Below are positions 55,171 through 62,714 of a stretch of 64,000 nt of DNA, in pieces. The notes below the pieces were generated by a model that worked only from the letters and a program-made list of their open reading frames with translations, was not told the DNA's origin and searched no databases. Every line of letters begins with the position of its first letter. The stretch's first letter is position 1. The DNA is from Comamonas sp. Y33R10-2 (GTDB lineage Bacteria; Pseudomonadota; Gammaproteobacteria; Burkholderiales; Burkholderiaceae_C). The translations under genes and the position numbers were made by a program. The stretch covers positions 124,001 through 188,000 of the forward strand of contig NZ_CP079925.1 in the NCBI RefSeq assembly GCF_019355935.1. The letters are read 5' to 3'.

Positions 55171-56232
55171 TCAACGCAGCGCGAGTGTGGGCTTACCCCA
55201 GTCTGCGTGCTCTTGCCAAAGGGTTTTGACGAGCATCCCTTTGCGCTCAATAAGTGAGCGCTGACTGATCGAGTTGTCGCCAAGCCGCAGGCGCCCACGG
55301 GCTTCAAAGTATTCGCTTGTAACGGAGTGCGAGCTGGAGCTGAAGGCGTTGACCAAGCCTATCGCCTCAGAGGCCGCACTTAAAGATTTCAAAGGGGAAT
55401 CGTTGCGTAACTGCACTAACTGGTTGGCGCGAGCCCAGTCCAAATCTGGGGTGCTTGCCCATATCACCTCAGCGCTGGCCGTGTTGAGGTTGATGAGAGT
55501 GCGCTGCGGCAGCAGGGTGACATAAGGCTCGATGCGGGCAATGATGCGGGGGTCAACGCCAAGCCAGACCAGTTGCGCCACAGTTCGGGGCATTAGTGGC
55601 GTAGTGGGTGCATTGCTAAAAGAGGCTTGCTGTAAAGCGTTCGCCATTTGCGCGACTGCGCTGCTGGGCAAGCCTAGCCGCTCAAACAGGCGCGTAAATG
55701 GCAGCAGCATTTGCCCAGTATTAGCCCTTTCCACGTCACTCAGATTGCGCAGATTCAGGCGCGACTGCAAATCGATGATTTCACCGGAGAGAAATGCATT
55801 TTGCATATCTGCCGTGCCGTCATCGACTTGGCTCACATTGTTCTTGGCCGCCAAAAAGGTAGACAGGCGGGCTTCCTTCAGCGGCACCGCCCAGGGCTCG
55901 CCCAAGTGATCCACCGGGTTGCTGCGGTTGGCGCGAGAGTCTTCTTGCAGCACCACGCGTGACCAGTCCAGCGCGCCCAGCAGCAGCCAATTGGCTTGTA
56001 CCCGGTTGCGCTCTGCGGTTTCAATCTGCACATCACGCCACTGCTGCCACAGCGCAGCGGACGCTAGTGTGGCCACGATGACCACGGTCAGCATCGCCGC
56101 CAAAAGCGCCGCACCGCGCTGGCGCTGCTGGTAGGGCGCAGCACAGGTGAGAGACGCCGAGCTAGAGCCGCCTCGCGGCGAAGGCGTCGTCCCCCTCGGG
56201 GGGATGGAGCGAAGCGACACAGGGGGGATCAT
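55171..56232 (-). CDS. gspK: Type II secretion minor pseudopilin GspK with repeat-derived leader
   Basis: 353 residues. The prepilin processing site is QRG-AALLAAMLTVVIVATL at residues 38-57, much further in than usual. Residues 2-23 (P/S/R/G-rich) are encoded by a copy of repeat family B. The remaining globular domain contains LSGEIIDLQSRLNLRNLSD and INLNTASAEVIWASTP, typical of GspK. It caps the pseudopilus tip. The start overlaps the gspJ stop (ATGA at 56229-56232). Whether the 40-residue leader is still processed is open. Confidence 0.92.
   Translation of the reverse strand: MIPPVSLRSIPPRGTTPSPRGGSSSASLTCAAPYQQRQRGAALLAAMLTVVIVATLASAALWQQWRDVQIETAERNRVQANWLLLGALDWSRVVLQEDSRANRSNPVDHLGEPWAVPLKEARLSTFLAAKNNVSQVDDGTADMQNAFLSGEIIDLQSRLNLRNLSDVERANTGQMLLPFTRLFERLGLPSSAVAQMANALQQASFSNAPTTPLMPRTVAQLVWLGVDPRIIARIEPYVTLLPQRTLINLNTASAEVIWASTPDLDWARANQLVQLRNDSPLKSLSAASEAIGLVNAFSSSSHSVTSEYFEARGRLRLGDNSISQRSLIERKGMLVKTLWQEHADWGKPTLALR
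56165..56229 (+). repeat. Repeat family B inside the gspK start
   Basis: GAGCCGCCTCGCGGCG and GGCGTCGTCCCCCT, one mismatch in 32 to the copy at 22508-22593. It then diverges into a CCTCGGGGGGATGGAGCGA stretch. It ends at the gspJ/gspK junction. Confidence 0.8.
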
Positions 56233-56915
56233 GATCGGTTATTCGCGCGAAGCGGGTTGACCCAATCGATGGTCATCACGCCGTTCAGGGCTCTGCCAGC
56301 AGGCAAGGTGAGCTCGATGCGAATGCCATCGGGCACGGTGGGCATGGTGCTGGTTCCGCTGGGGTTACTAACACTGGCGCTGCTTTGATCACTGGATAGA
56401 GGGTTGGTCCACGCATTGCTGCGGTAGTAGTACACGCGCCATAGATCCAGCGGCAGCAGCACAGTTTCGCGGCGCATTTGGTCGCTGGATGGGTTGCGGC
56501 CCCATTGAGCGGCTTGGCTCCACGCCTCATTCCATTCACTGATGGTGCGAGCTGGCAGCGATTGCCAGCGCACCCACTGCGGCTGGCCATCGACATTGCG
56601 GCGGCTCCAAGCCACAACCAGTGCGCCGTTATCAATGGCGGCGCTGCTCTTGCGGGTCAGGCGCAGCACTTGGCCATCCCAGTCCAGCACTTGCCTGCCT
56701 TGCAGCGGCATGAGGGAGTTGAGGTCGGTATTCCACTGGGTCAGCACGGTTTGCATGGTGACGTGTTGATCGCCCTGTGCGCGACTGACTTCCTGCGCCC
56801 GCAGCATGGCCTCAATACCGCGCCAGCTCATGATGGACAAAAGCGCCATGGCAGCCAGTGCGACTAGCAGCTCAATGAGCGTGAAGCCTTTTATAAATAT
56901 ACTTTTATTGCTCAT
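56229..56915 (-). CDS. gspJ: Type II secretion minor pseudopilin GspJ
   Basis: 228 residues. The leader ends IKG-FTLIELLVALAAMALLS, the standard prepilin site with Glu at +5. The globular domain has SWRGIEAMLRAQEVSRAQGD, LTQWNTDLNSLMP and, near the end, IRIELTLPAGRALNGVMTID. It belongs to the tip complex with GspI and GspK. It is followed by gspK with an overlapping ATGA. Confidence 0.93.
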   Translation of the reverse strand: MSNKSIFIKGFTLIELLVALAAMALLSIMSWRGIEAMLRAQEVSRAQGDQHVTMQTVLTQWNTDLNSLMPLQGRQVLDWDGQVLRLTRKSSAAIDNGALVVAWSRRNVDGQPQWVRWQSLPARTISEWNEAWSQAAQWGRNPSSDQMRRETVLLPLDLWRVYYYRSNAWTNPLSSDQSSASVSNPSGTSTMPTVPDGIRIELTLPAGRALNGVMTIDWVNPLRANNRS

Positions 56916-56918
56916 TAT

Positions 56919-57272
56919 TTAATAGCGAGCAACAATCGTAGAAACGCGCAAGATGGCCGAGTTTTCAGAGAAAACCTGTGCATCTACCCGTCTGAAGCTG
57001 GGGTTGGGAGTGGGCCGCACGCTCACTTGCACCTGCATTTGCCTGCCTGCCTGAAGGCAGTTTACGGTGGTATCGCCCACGGCTGGCATCTGGTTGAAAA
57101 GGCGCAGCCGCACCAACTCATTTTGGGCGCAGAGCTGGCCAAGAATCACATCGGATTGGCGTTGTGCATTGAGTGTCAGCGCGCTGCTGGCCTGAAGACC
57201 TGCCAGCAGCGTGATGCCAACGATACCGACGGCTACCAGCACCTCAATGAGCGTAAAGCCGCGCTGCTTCAT
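56919..57272 (-). CDS. gspI: Type II secretion minor pseudopilin GspI
   Basis: 117 residues. The short leader ends QRG-FTLIEVLVAVGIVGITL. The domain contains LGQLCAQNELVRLRLFNQMP. It has the usual small size and fits between gspH and gspJ. It nucleates the tip complex. Its start overlaps the gspH stop. Confidence 0.93.
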   Translation of the reverse strand: MKQRGFTLIEVLVAVGIVGITLLAGLQASSALTLNAQRQSDVILGQLCAQNELVRLRLFNQMPAVGDTTVNCLQAGRQMQVQVSVRPTPNPSFRRVDAQVFSENSAILRVSTIVARY

Positions 57273-57808
57273 TGCGCGGCCTGCATGTTTTGAATGCCAA
57301 AGGGGCGCAGGCCATCTGTGGATAACTGCAAAGGAGGCGTGTTGCTGCCGGGCACGGACAGCGTAATAGTTTGACGGGGAATCAGTGGCTCAGGCCCTAG
57401 CACCACGGGTGTTGTGGGTTGCACTTGCACGGCGGTCTTGAGCCACTGCGTGGGCATAGTTACGTGGGCTGGCAGCCCTTCAAACCGAAAGCCTTGGGGC
57501 ATGGGGCGCCACACAACGAGCGAGCCATTGGTGCGGGCCTGAGCGCGGGCCGATTCGAGCAGTGTGGCGAGTCGCTGGGCTTCGCGCTCGAGTTGCTGAT
57601 CGCCGCTGTCGCGAATCGCAAGACTTACGCCGGCAGTCGCAAACGCCATGATGGAAATCACCAGCAGCAGCTCAAGGATCGTAAATCCACCCTGAGTGGC
57701 CGCGCGCCTTCTACCAAGGCACACGGCAGCCTTAGCCGCAGGGCGGCCCTTGCTGACTGCGCCGCAGTCGAGGTGTGCCGGTTTTAAGAGGGATGTATCA
57801 GGGCGCAC
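57269..57808 (-). CDS. gspH: Type II secretion minor pseudopilin GspH
   Basis: 179 residues from the ATG at 57808. The prepilin site (GG-FTILELLLVISIMAFA) lies at residue 41, so the leader is long. A GTG at 57724 would give a normal 13-residue leader, and I cannot exclude it. The core contains EREAQRLATLLESARAQART and LVVWRPMPQGFRFEGLP. It is located directly after gspG. Confidence 0.85.
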   Translation of the reverse strand: MRPDTSLLKPAHLDCGAVSKGRPAAKAAVCLGRRRAATQGGFTILELLLVISIMAFATAGVSLAIRDSGDQQLEREAQRLATLLESARAQARTNGSLVVWRPMPQGFRFEGLPAHVTMPTQWLKTAVQVQPTTPVVLGPEPLIPRQTITLSVPGSNTPPLQLSTDGLRPFGIQNMQAAQ

Positions 57809-57823
57809 AAAAGCCTGTTCAGG

Positions 57824-58276
57824 CTATTGCCATGAACCAAGATCCGCATCCTTGCCCTCGCCGCCGGCTTTGCCGTCACCGCCAAAAGACATGATGTCGA
57901 TGGGGGCCTTAATGCCGGGGTTGAGGTATTGATATGGATTGCCCCAGGGGTCATTGGGCAGCTTTTCCAGATAGGGCTTCCAGTTCTGGGGTGTAGGGCC
58001 CGAGGTGGGCTTGGCGACCAGTGCGCGCAGGCCTTGCTCGGCCGTGGGGTAGCGCTGGTTGTCTAAGCGGTAAAGCTTGAGTGCCTGATTGATATTGGCA
58101 ATATCCGTCTTGGCGGCCGTCACGCGAGCATCGTCGGCGCGGTCCAGCACATTGGGCACGATGAGTGCAGCCAGCACACCAATGATGACCAGCACCACCA
58201 TCAGCTCTATCAAGGTAAAACCTCGGTGCGCGGCGTGGCGGATAGCAGACAGTGAGTGGTGGTTGTTAGGTGTCAT
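57824..58276 (-). CDS. gspG: Type II secretion major pseudopilin GspG
   Basis: 150 residues. The leader ends HRG-FTLIELMVVLVIIGVLAA, and the GspG core follows with RADDARVTAAKTDIANINQA and LYRLDNQRYPTAEQGLRALV. The Ca2+-site region near the end is NPYQYLNPGIKAPIDIMSFG. It polymerises into the pseudopilus. It is the first gene of the main gsp operon, with gspC divergent 46 bp away. Confidence 0.95.
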   Translation of the reverse strand: MTPNNHHSLSAIRHAAHRGFTLIELMVVLVIIGVLAALIVPNVLDRADDARVTAAKTDIANINQALKLYRLDNQRYPTAEQGLRALVAKPTSGPTPQNWKPYLEKLPNDPWGNPYQYLNPGIKAPIDIMSFGGDGKAGGEGKDADLGSWQ

Positions 58277-58322
58277 GTGGCTCTGTCCTCGAAACGCAAT
58301 ACGAGGCCATCATAATCGGCGC

Positions 58323-58793
58323 ATGCGAACAAAATCTTTCAAATCTGTTAAGCGCATTCCCATGCCAGTCAAGCTAACTACCTTGCTGTTGTGGAGCGCT
58401 GCTGCAGCTGTCGTGGTGTTTTGGGGTCTAAAGTTCGCCGGTAATGCGAGTCAGTCGTTACCTTTTGTTTCCACTGCTCAGCCGGTGCAGGTCAATGCCC
58501 AAGCCATGGCCAAGGCTTTAGGGGCTATTGCTTTGCCTGCAACTGTGACTGCAGCGCCTGTGGCCAGTCGTTATTCGCTGCTAGGTGTCTTGGCTGGAAA
58601 TGAGTCTGGCGGCGGCGCTGCCGTGATTGAAGTGGAAGGCCGGGGCAGCAAAGCAGTGCGGGTGGGCGAGGTGGTAGATGAGGGCCTCATCTTGCAATCT
58701 CTGTCGGTGCGTGAAGCCCATCTTGGCCCGGCCAACGGCCCTGCCAGCGTTGTGCTGCAATTGCCCAAGCCGCCCATTGCGGCATTTAACTGA
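58323..58793 (+). CDS. gspC: Type II secretion protein C, short form
   Basis: 156 residues from the ATG at 58323. One N-terminal membrane helix (LTTLLLWSAAAAVVVFWGL) leads into the periplasmic HR domain (ASRYSLLGVLAGNESGGGAA, then VRVGEVVDEGLILQSLSVRE). No PDZ or coiled-coil domain follows, so it is the minimal form. It couples the secretin to the inner-membrane platform. It is divergent from gspG, and its end overlaps the cobC end by 8 bp. Confidence 0.9.
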   Translation: MRTKSFKSVKRIPMPVKLTTLLLWSAAAAVVVFWGLKFAGNASQSLPFVSTAQPVQVNAQAMAKALGAIALPATVTAAPVASRYSLLGVLAGNESGGGAAVIEVEGRGSKAVRVGEVVDEGLILQSLSVREAHLGPANGPASVVLQLPKPPIAAFN

Positions 58794-59367
58794 GCTGCGG
58801 TTCACTGATCTGAATTTGCATCCACTTGCCGTAAGCCGGGGCAGGTGCCACCCATTCATGGCTTTGCGGTATTTGTGAGCCATGCTGCACCAGCCATTGC
58901 ACGCAGCGGGCTACGCCGGCGTGGCAAATCCACACCACATGCGGGCTAGGGCTGCGGCGCGCATCTTGCAAGGCTTGTGACACGCGCTCGAGCATTTGCG
59001 CCAGAGACTCACCAGCTCCTGGGCGATGCTGTGCCAAGTCATGCGTCCAGACGCTGATGGCAGCCTGGCCAATGTCATCCCAGCGCTGGCCTTCCCAGTG
59101 GCCGAAATTGATCTCCAGCAGTCGTGAGTCAGGTTTTGAAATGAAATCTGGCTCTAGCCTTTGTAAATCATTGGCTAGTTGCTCACATCTTTGTAGTGGT
59201 GAGTGGCAAATTTGCACATTGCCTTTGAGCGGTAGCAATGCCTGATGAAGTGCTTGCGCCGCTTGCTCGGTGGCTTGAGCATCAGCGGTCACATCCAGCC
59301 TGCCGTAGCAGCGCTCTGTATCAATCAAGGGGCGAGCATGGCGCACCAGCCATAGCGTTTTCATCAT
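58786..59367 (-). CDS. cobC: Histidine phosphatase, alpha-ribazole phosphatase-like
   Basis: 193 residues from the first of two ATGs (59367, 59364). The catalytic motif LVRHARPLIDTERCYGRLD near the start and ICHAGVARC near residue 150 are those of the phosphoglycerate-mutase-like phosphatases, and GRLDVTA is typical of CobC. It removes phosphate from alpha-ribazole-5'-phosphate in cobalamin assembly. CobS upstream supports this. A palindromic repeat copy covers roughly residues 62-80, with unusually AT-rich codons (TTA, CTA, TCA). Confidence 0.88.
   Translation of the reverse strand: MMKTLWLVRHARPLIDTERCYGRLDVTADAQATEQAAQALHQALLPLKGNVQICHSPLQRCEQLANDLQRLEPDFISKPDSRLLEINFGHWEGQRWDDIGQAAISVWTHDLAQHRPGAGESLAQMLERVSQALQDARRSPSPHVVWICHAGVARCVQWLVQHGSQIPQSHEWVAPAPAYGKWMQIQISEPQLS
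59130..59186 (-). repeat. Palindromic repeat (family A), in frame in CobC
   Basis: Minus-strand AGCAACTAGCCAATG, then AAAGGCTAGAGCCAGATTTC with CTAG at the exact spacing. CTAGCC/GGCTAG arms pair. The tail ATTTCATTTCAAAA equals that of the copy before ilvA. It is translated as LANDLQRLEPDFISK. Confidence 0.68.
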
Positions 59368-59371
59368 CGTC

Positions 59372-60199
59372 TCAGAGTAAGTGGCGCAGGTAAATCGCGC
59401 TGCACAGTAGCAGCGCCAGTTCATTGAGTTGCTGGCAGGCACCGAGGCAATCGCCCGTAATGCCGCCAAGGCGTTGACGTAGCCAGCGCTGCAGCAGCCA
59501 TGTCGTTATCAGCATGGCTGCTAAAAGGCTCAGTACCAAGGAGTAATGGGCAAACCAAGCCAGCAGGCCTAGTGCCGGCAGGCACCACAAAGCGCCCGTC
59601 AGCAAACCTTGCCAGTCCAATGGCTTGCCCGCCACGTGCAAAGTCTTGCTGCTGGCTGCAAGTCCAATATGCGGCAGCTTGTGCATTAGCACTAGCGGTG
59701 CATAGCGCGACAACACATGAATGCAGCACACCAGCATGAGGATGGGCGCCATGCCCCAAACGGGCTGCATGACGGAGATGAGTAAAGCGATTAGCGCTAC
59801 TTTGGTGAGCAAAGCCATGATCAGCGTCATCACGCCATAGGCGCCAAGGCGTGAGTCCTTCATGATTTCCAGCGCTCGCTCAGGCGCTACAAAGCCGCCT
59901 AGGCCGTCAGCTACGTCGGCCAGTCCATCTTCATGAAAGCCGCCTGTGAGCCACAGCGTGCCTGCGGTGCTGATGAGTGCAGCCAGCAGTGGCGTCCACG
60001 GCGAGCCGGGCAGTAGCCACAGTGCCAAAGCCAGCAGTGCTGCAGCACACAAACCCACCAGCCAGCCCACGCCGGGCAGATGCGCGGCACTGGCGCGCTG
60101 CAGCTCTGGGCTCCAGCCCACCCAAGCCGCCAGCCGCCCGGTGACGGGGATGCGGCTGAAGAACTGAATGGCCAGAAGAAAGTGGCGCAGAGGCTGCAT
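59372..60199 (-). CDS. cobS: Adenosylcobinamide-GDP ribazoletransferase (cobalamin synthase)
   Basis: 275 residues from the ATG at 60199. A membrane protein of about seven helices with CobS landmarks RHFLLAIQFFSRIPVTGRLA, the acidic motif TGGFHEDGLADVADGLGGF (about residue 85), MKDSRLGAYGVMTLIMALL and GITGDCLGACQQLNEL. It joins adenosylcobinamide-GDP with alpha-ribazole. It is followed by cobC (5 bp gap), forming a small cob pair. Confidence 0.93.
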   Translation of the reverse strand: MQPLRHFLLAIQFFSRIPVTGRLAAWVGWSPELQRASAAHLPGVGWLVGLCAAALLALALWLLPGSPWTPLLAALISTAGTLWLTGGFHEDGLADVADGLGGFVAPERALEIMKDSRLGAYGVMTLIMALLTKVALIALLISVMQPVWGMAPILMLVCCIHVLSRYAPLVLMHKLPHIGLAASSKTLHVAGKPLDWQGLLTGALWCLPALGLLAWFAHYSLVLSLLAAMLITTWLLQRWLRQRLGGITGDCLGACQQLNELALLLCSAIYLRHLL

Positions 60200-60204
60200 G
60201 AATA

Positions 60205-60264
60205 TCAAAAAAGTGAGCTGCTAGTCCTTATATATAAAGGACTAGAGGCCAATTTATTTCAAAA
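60205..60264 (+). repeat. Palindromic repeat (family A), between ilvA and cobS
   Basis: AGCTGCTAGTCCTTATATATA, then AAAGGACTAGAGGCCAATTTATTTC; a 9-bp CTAGTCCTT/AAGGACTAG stem. It includes the stop codon and last codons of ilvA, and ends close to the cobS start. Confidence 0.85.
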
Positions 60265-61807
60265 ACAACTGGTAGGCCGGATTACTGGTTTCTTCCACCC
60301 ACGGGTAGCCTAGATTCTTCAAGAAGGTGTCGAACTTCTTGCTGTCCTTTGCCGGGACCTGCATACCGACCAAAATGCGGCCGTAATCCGCGCCTTGGTT
60401 GCGGTAGTGAAATAGTGAGATGTTCCAAGTCGGGGCCATCAGGCTGAGGAACTTGAACAGTGCACCGGGCCGCTCTGGGAAGACAAAGCGCAGCAAACGC
60501 TCTTCTTGTGCCAGCGGCGAATGGCCGCCCACCATGTGGCGCAAATGCTCTTTGGCCATTTCGTCAAAGGTCAGGTCGATGGCGTCAAAGCCATTCTTTT
60601 GAAAGTTCTTGCAGATCTTCTCGCTCTCGCCCTTGGTGGGGGTCGTCAGGCCCACAAACACATGGGCGCGGCTGTCGTGGCTGATGCGGTAGTTGAACTC
60701 GGTCACATTTCGCGGGCCGCCGGGCAGCTTTCCCACCACTTCGCAAAAATGTTTGAAGCTGCCGCGCTCTTCGGGAATGGTCACGGCAAACAGGGCTTCG
60801 CGCTCCTCGCCCACTTCGGCGCGCTCAGCCACAAAGCGCAGGCGGTCGAAGTTCATGTTGGCGCCGCACAGAATGGCGGCGTAAGTCTCGCCCTTGGTTT
60901 TGTGCTTGGCGACATATTGCTTGATAGCCGCCACTGCCAGTGCGCCCGAAGGCTCGACGATGGAGCGCGTGTCCACAAAGATGTCCTTGATGGCGGCGCA
61001 AACGGCATCGGTATCGACCACCACGTAGTCATCCACCAGGTTTTTGGCGATGCGGAAGGTTTCCTCGCCCACCAGCTTCACGGCGGTGCCGTCGGCAAAC
61101 AGGCCCACATCAGCCAGCTCCACCCGTTCGCCTGCGCGCACGGATTGCAGCATGGCGTCCGAATCCTTGGTGTGCACGCCAATCACCTTGATGTCCGGTC
61201 GCACGGCCTTGATGTAGTTGGCTACGCCCGAGATCAGGCCGCCGCCGCCAATCGCCACAAACACTGCATCCAGGCGCTGGCTGCCCAGCTTTTGCAACTG
61301 GCGCAGCATTTCCATGGCGATGGTGCCTTGGCCGGCAATCACATCGGGGTCGTCAAAGGGGTGGACAAAGGTCAGCCCCTCGGTTTTTTGCAACTTGACC
61401 GAATGCTTGTACGCATCGGAATAGCTCTCACCCGCTAACACCACTTCACCACCGAGTGCGGCCACTGCGTCCACTTTCACCTGGGGCGTGGTGGTGGGCA
61501 TCACGATCACAGCGCGGGAGCCGAGCTTTTTGGCGCTCATGGCCACGCCTTGGGCGTGGTTGCCAGCGCTGGCGCAGATTACGCCTTTTTGCAGTTGCTC
61601 CGTTGTCAGGTGAGCCATCTTGTTATAGGCCCCGCGCAACTTGAAGCTAAAGACCGGCTGCTGATCCTCGCGTTTGAGCAGCACCTTGTTGTGCAGGCGG
61701 CGGCTGAGGTTCTTGGCAATGTCCAGGTCTGATTCCACGGCCACGTCGTAGACGCGAGCATTGATGATGCGTGTCAGGTAATCGGCAGGGGTGAGGGCTT
61801 GAGTCAT
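60254..61807 (-). CDS. ilvA: Threonine ammonia-lyase, biosynthetic
   Basis: 517 residues from the ATG at 61807. PLP lysine motif PVFSFKLRGAYNKM (about residue 55), CASAGNHAQGVA and the glycine loop FVAIGGGGLISGVANYIKAV define the catalytic domain. Two ACT-like domains fill residues about 330-517 (FAVTIPEERGSFKHFCEVVG, then RFVFPERPGALFKFLSLM). It makes 2-oxobutyrate from threonine for isoleucine, with feedback control expected. Its last codons lie in a palindromic repeat. Confidence 0.95.
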   Translation of the reverse strand: MTQALTPADYLTRIINARVYDVAVESDLDIAKNLSRRLHNKVLLKREDQQPVFSFKLRGAYNKMAHLTTEQLQKGVICASAGNHAQGVAMSAKKLGSRAVIVMPTTTPQVKVDAVAALGGEVVLAGESYSDAYKHSVKLQKTEGLTFVHPFDDPDVIAGQGTIAMEMLRQLQKLGSQRLDAVFVAIGGGGLISGVANYIKAVRPDIKVIGVHTKDSDAMLQSVRAGERVELADVGLFADGTAVKLVGEETFRIAKNLVDDYVVVDTDAVCAAIKDIFVDTRSIVEPSGALAVAAIKQYVAKHKTKGETYAAILCGANMNFDRLRFVAERAEVGEEREALFAVTIPEERGSFKHFCEVVGKLPGGPRNVTEFNYRISHDSRAHVFVGLTTPTKGESEKICKNFQKNGFDAIDLTFDEMAKEHLRHMVGGHSPLAQEERLLRFVFPERPGALFKFLSLMAPTWNISLFHYRNQGADYGRILVGMQVPAKDSKKFDTFLKNLGYPWVEETSNPAYQLFLK

Positions 61808-61957
61808 TGTGCAAATCAAAGGCGGAGCACCAAAGTCAGGGCAATCAGCCTGCCGGGTGCATAGAAGCCGACCATGATAGGCGCTTGCTTGCTGCGCTGC
61901 AGTATTCGCTCAAGAGGGGCGCCCTGTCGCCTGGAGTACATGCGCAAAGTCCAGACG

Positions 61958-61988
61958 AAAAAAAGCCCCTAGTCAGAAACTAGGGGCT
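61958..61988 (-). terminator. Terminator of the sRNA
   Basis: 10-bp perfect stem (AGCCCCTAGT/ACTAGGGGCT) with a 5-base loop and seven U on the minus strand. Confidence 0.9.
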
Positions 61989-62093
61989 GAATCCACCATT
62001 AGAGGAGGTGGAGGAGACAACTGGTGCGATGCAGATTAGGACTTTCCAGTAATCTGCAGTCTGCCTGCGGGTAAGACCTAGCAGGTAACGCTT
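61958..62093 (-). ncRNA. Candidate small RNA with CCUC loop and intrinsic terminator
   Basis: Start near 62093 from a strong promoter, end at a terminator, about 136 nt. Visible elements, in transcript order: a 9-bp hairpin TGCAGATTA/TAATCTGCA (62058-62030), an exposed CCUCCACCUCC region, and a hairpin CCACC-UCCUCUAAU-GGUGG whose loop carries CCUC, complementary to Shine-Dalgarno sequences. The terminator AGCCCCTAGT-TTCTG-ACTAGGGGCT (61988-61964) is followed by seven T. No ORF in the region is convincing. An anti-SD regulator of translation is inference. Confidence 0.75.
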
Positions 62094-62099
62094 GTTTGT

Positions 62100-62128
62100 A
62101 TTGTATGAGATTTGTTTTTGTTGTGCAA
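62100..62128 (-). promoter_or_regulatory. Sigma70 promoter of the sRNA
   Basis: TTGCAC (62128-62123), a 17-base spacer, TACAAT (62105-62100). Five of six bases match at -10 and four of six at -35. Start expected at 62093 or 62092. Confidence 0.82.
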
Positions 62129-62188
62129 AAGAATTCGGGTTTTTCTGGATTTGATGCAGAATTGCAACAGTTTCAAGAGGATGCACTA

Positions 62189-62641
62189 ATGGAATGCACA
62201 GTTAGTTGGACAGGCGCAACCACCGGTATGCGCTCAGGAATGGGTTTTGTGGCGGAGACCGGCAGCGGTCATATAGTCAACATGGATGGCGCGCCGGATG
62301 AGAAGAATCCGGCCAACGGCGGCCGCAATCAGGCGCCGCGCCCTATGGAGATGCTGCTGGCAGGGGCCGGGGGGTGCTCAGCCTATGACGTGGTGCTGAT
62401 TCTCAAGCGTGGTCGCCACGACGTGAAGGGTTGCAGCGTGCAACTGACATCTGAGCGCGCGGACACAGACCCCAAGGTGTTCACCAAAATTCATATGCAG
62501 TTCACCGTCAGTGGCAAAAACCTGCCCGAGACTGCGGTTGAGCGTGCGATTGCCATGAGTCATGATAAATATTGCTCAGCAACCATCATGCTAGGCCATA
62601 CGGCTGTGATTACGACGGGCTTTGATCTGGTTGAAGCTTGA
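62189..62641 (+). CDS. OsmC family peroxidase-like protein
   Basis: 150 residues from the ATG at 62189, with AAGAGG 8 bp before it; an upstream in-frame ATG would overlap the sRNA promoter. Both family cysteines are present: GAGGCSAYDVVLIL (about residue 69) and KYCSATIML (about 128). It resembles the YhfA branch rather than classical OsmC. It reduces organic hydroperoxides or handles reactive sulfur/oxygen species in the cytoplasm. It is transcribed divergently from the sRNA promoter. Confidence 0.9.
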   Translation: MECTVSWTGATTGMRSGMGFVAETGSGHIVNMDGAPDEKNPANGGRNQAPRPMEMLLAGAGGCSAYDVVLILKRGRHDVKGCSVQLTSERADTDPKVFTKIHMQFTVSGKNLPETAVERAIAMSHDKYCSATIMLGHTAVITTGFDLVEA

Positions 62642-62674
62642 ACGGCGCCTCGAAAAGCAGCGATCAGAAAACAC

Positions 62675-62702
62675 AAACGGGCCTCAGCGGCCCGTTTTTT
62701 AT
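62675..62702 (+). terminator. Terminator after the OsmC gene
   Basis: AAACGGGCC-TCAGC-GGCCCGTTTTTTA. Coq7, ending nearby on the other strand, may use it in the reverse direction. Confidence 0.88.
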
Positions 62703-62714
62703 GCTTTAAACCGC

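Noticed and set aside
61980..62186. Short minus-strand ORF over the sRNA
   Set aside because: The frame crosses the promoter and terminator hairpin, and its start lies upstream of the predicted transcript start.
62096..62188. N-terminal extension of the OsmC protein
   Set aside because: It would overlap the sRNA promoter and lacks an SD. The start at 62189 fits the family.
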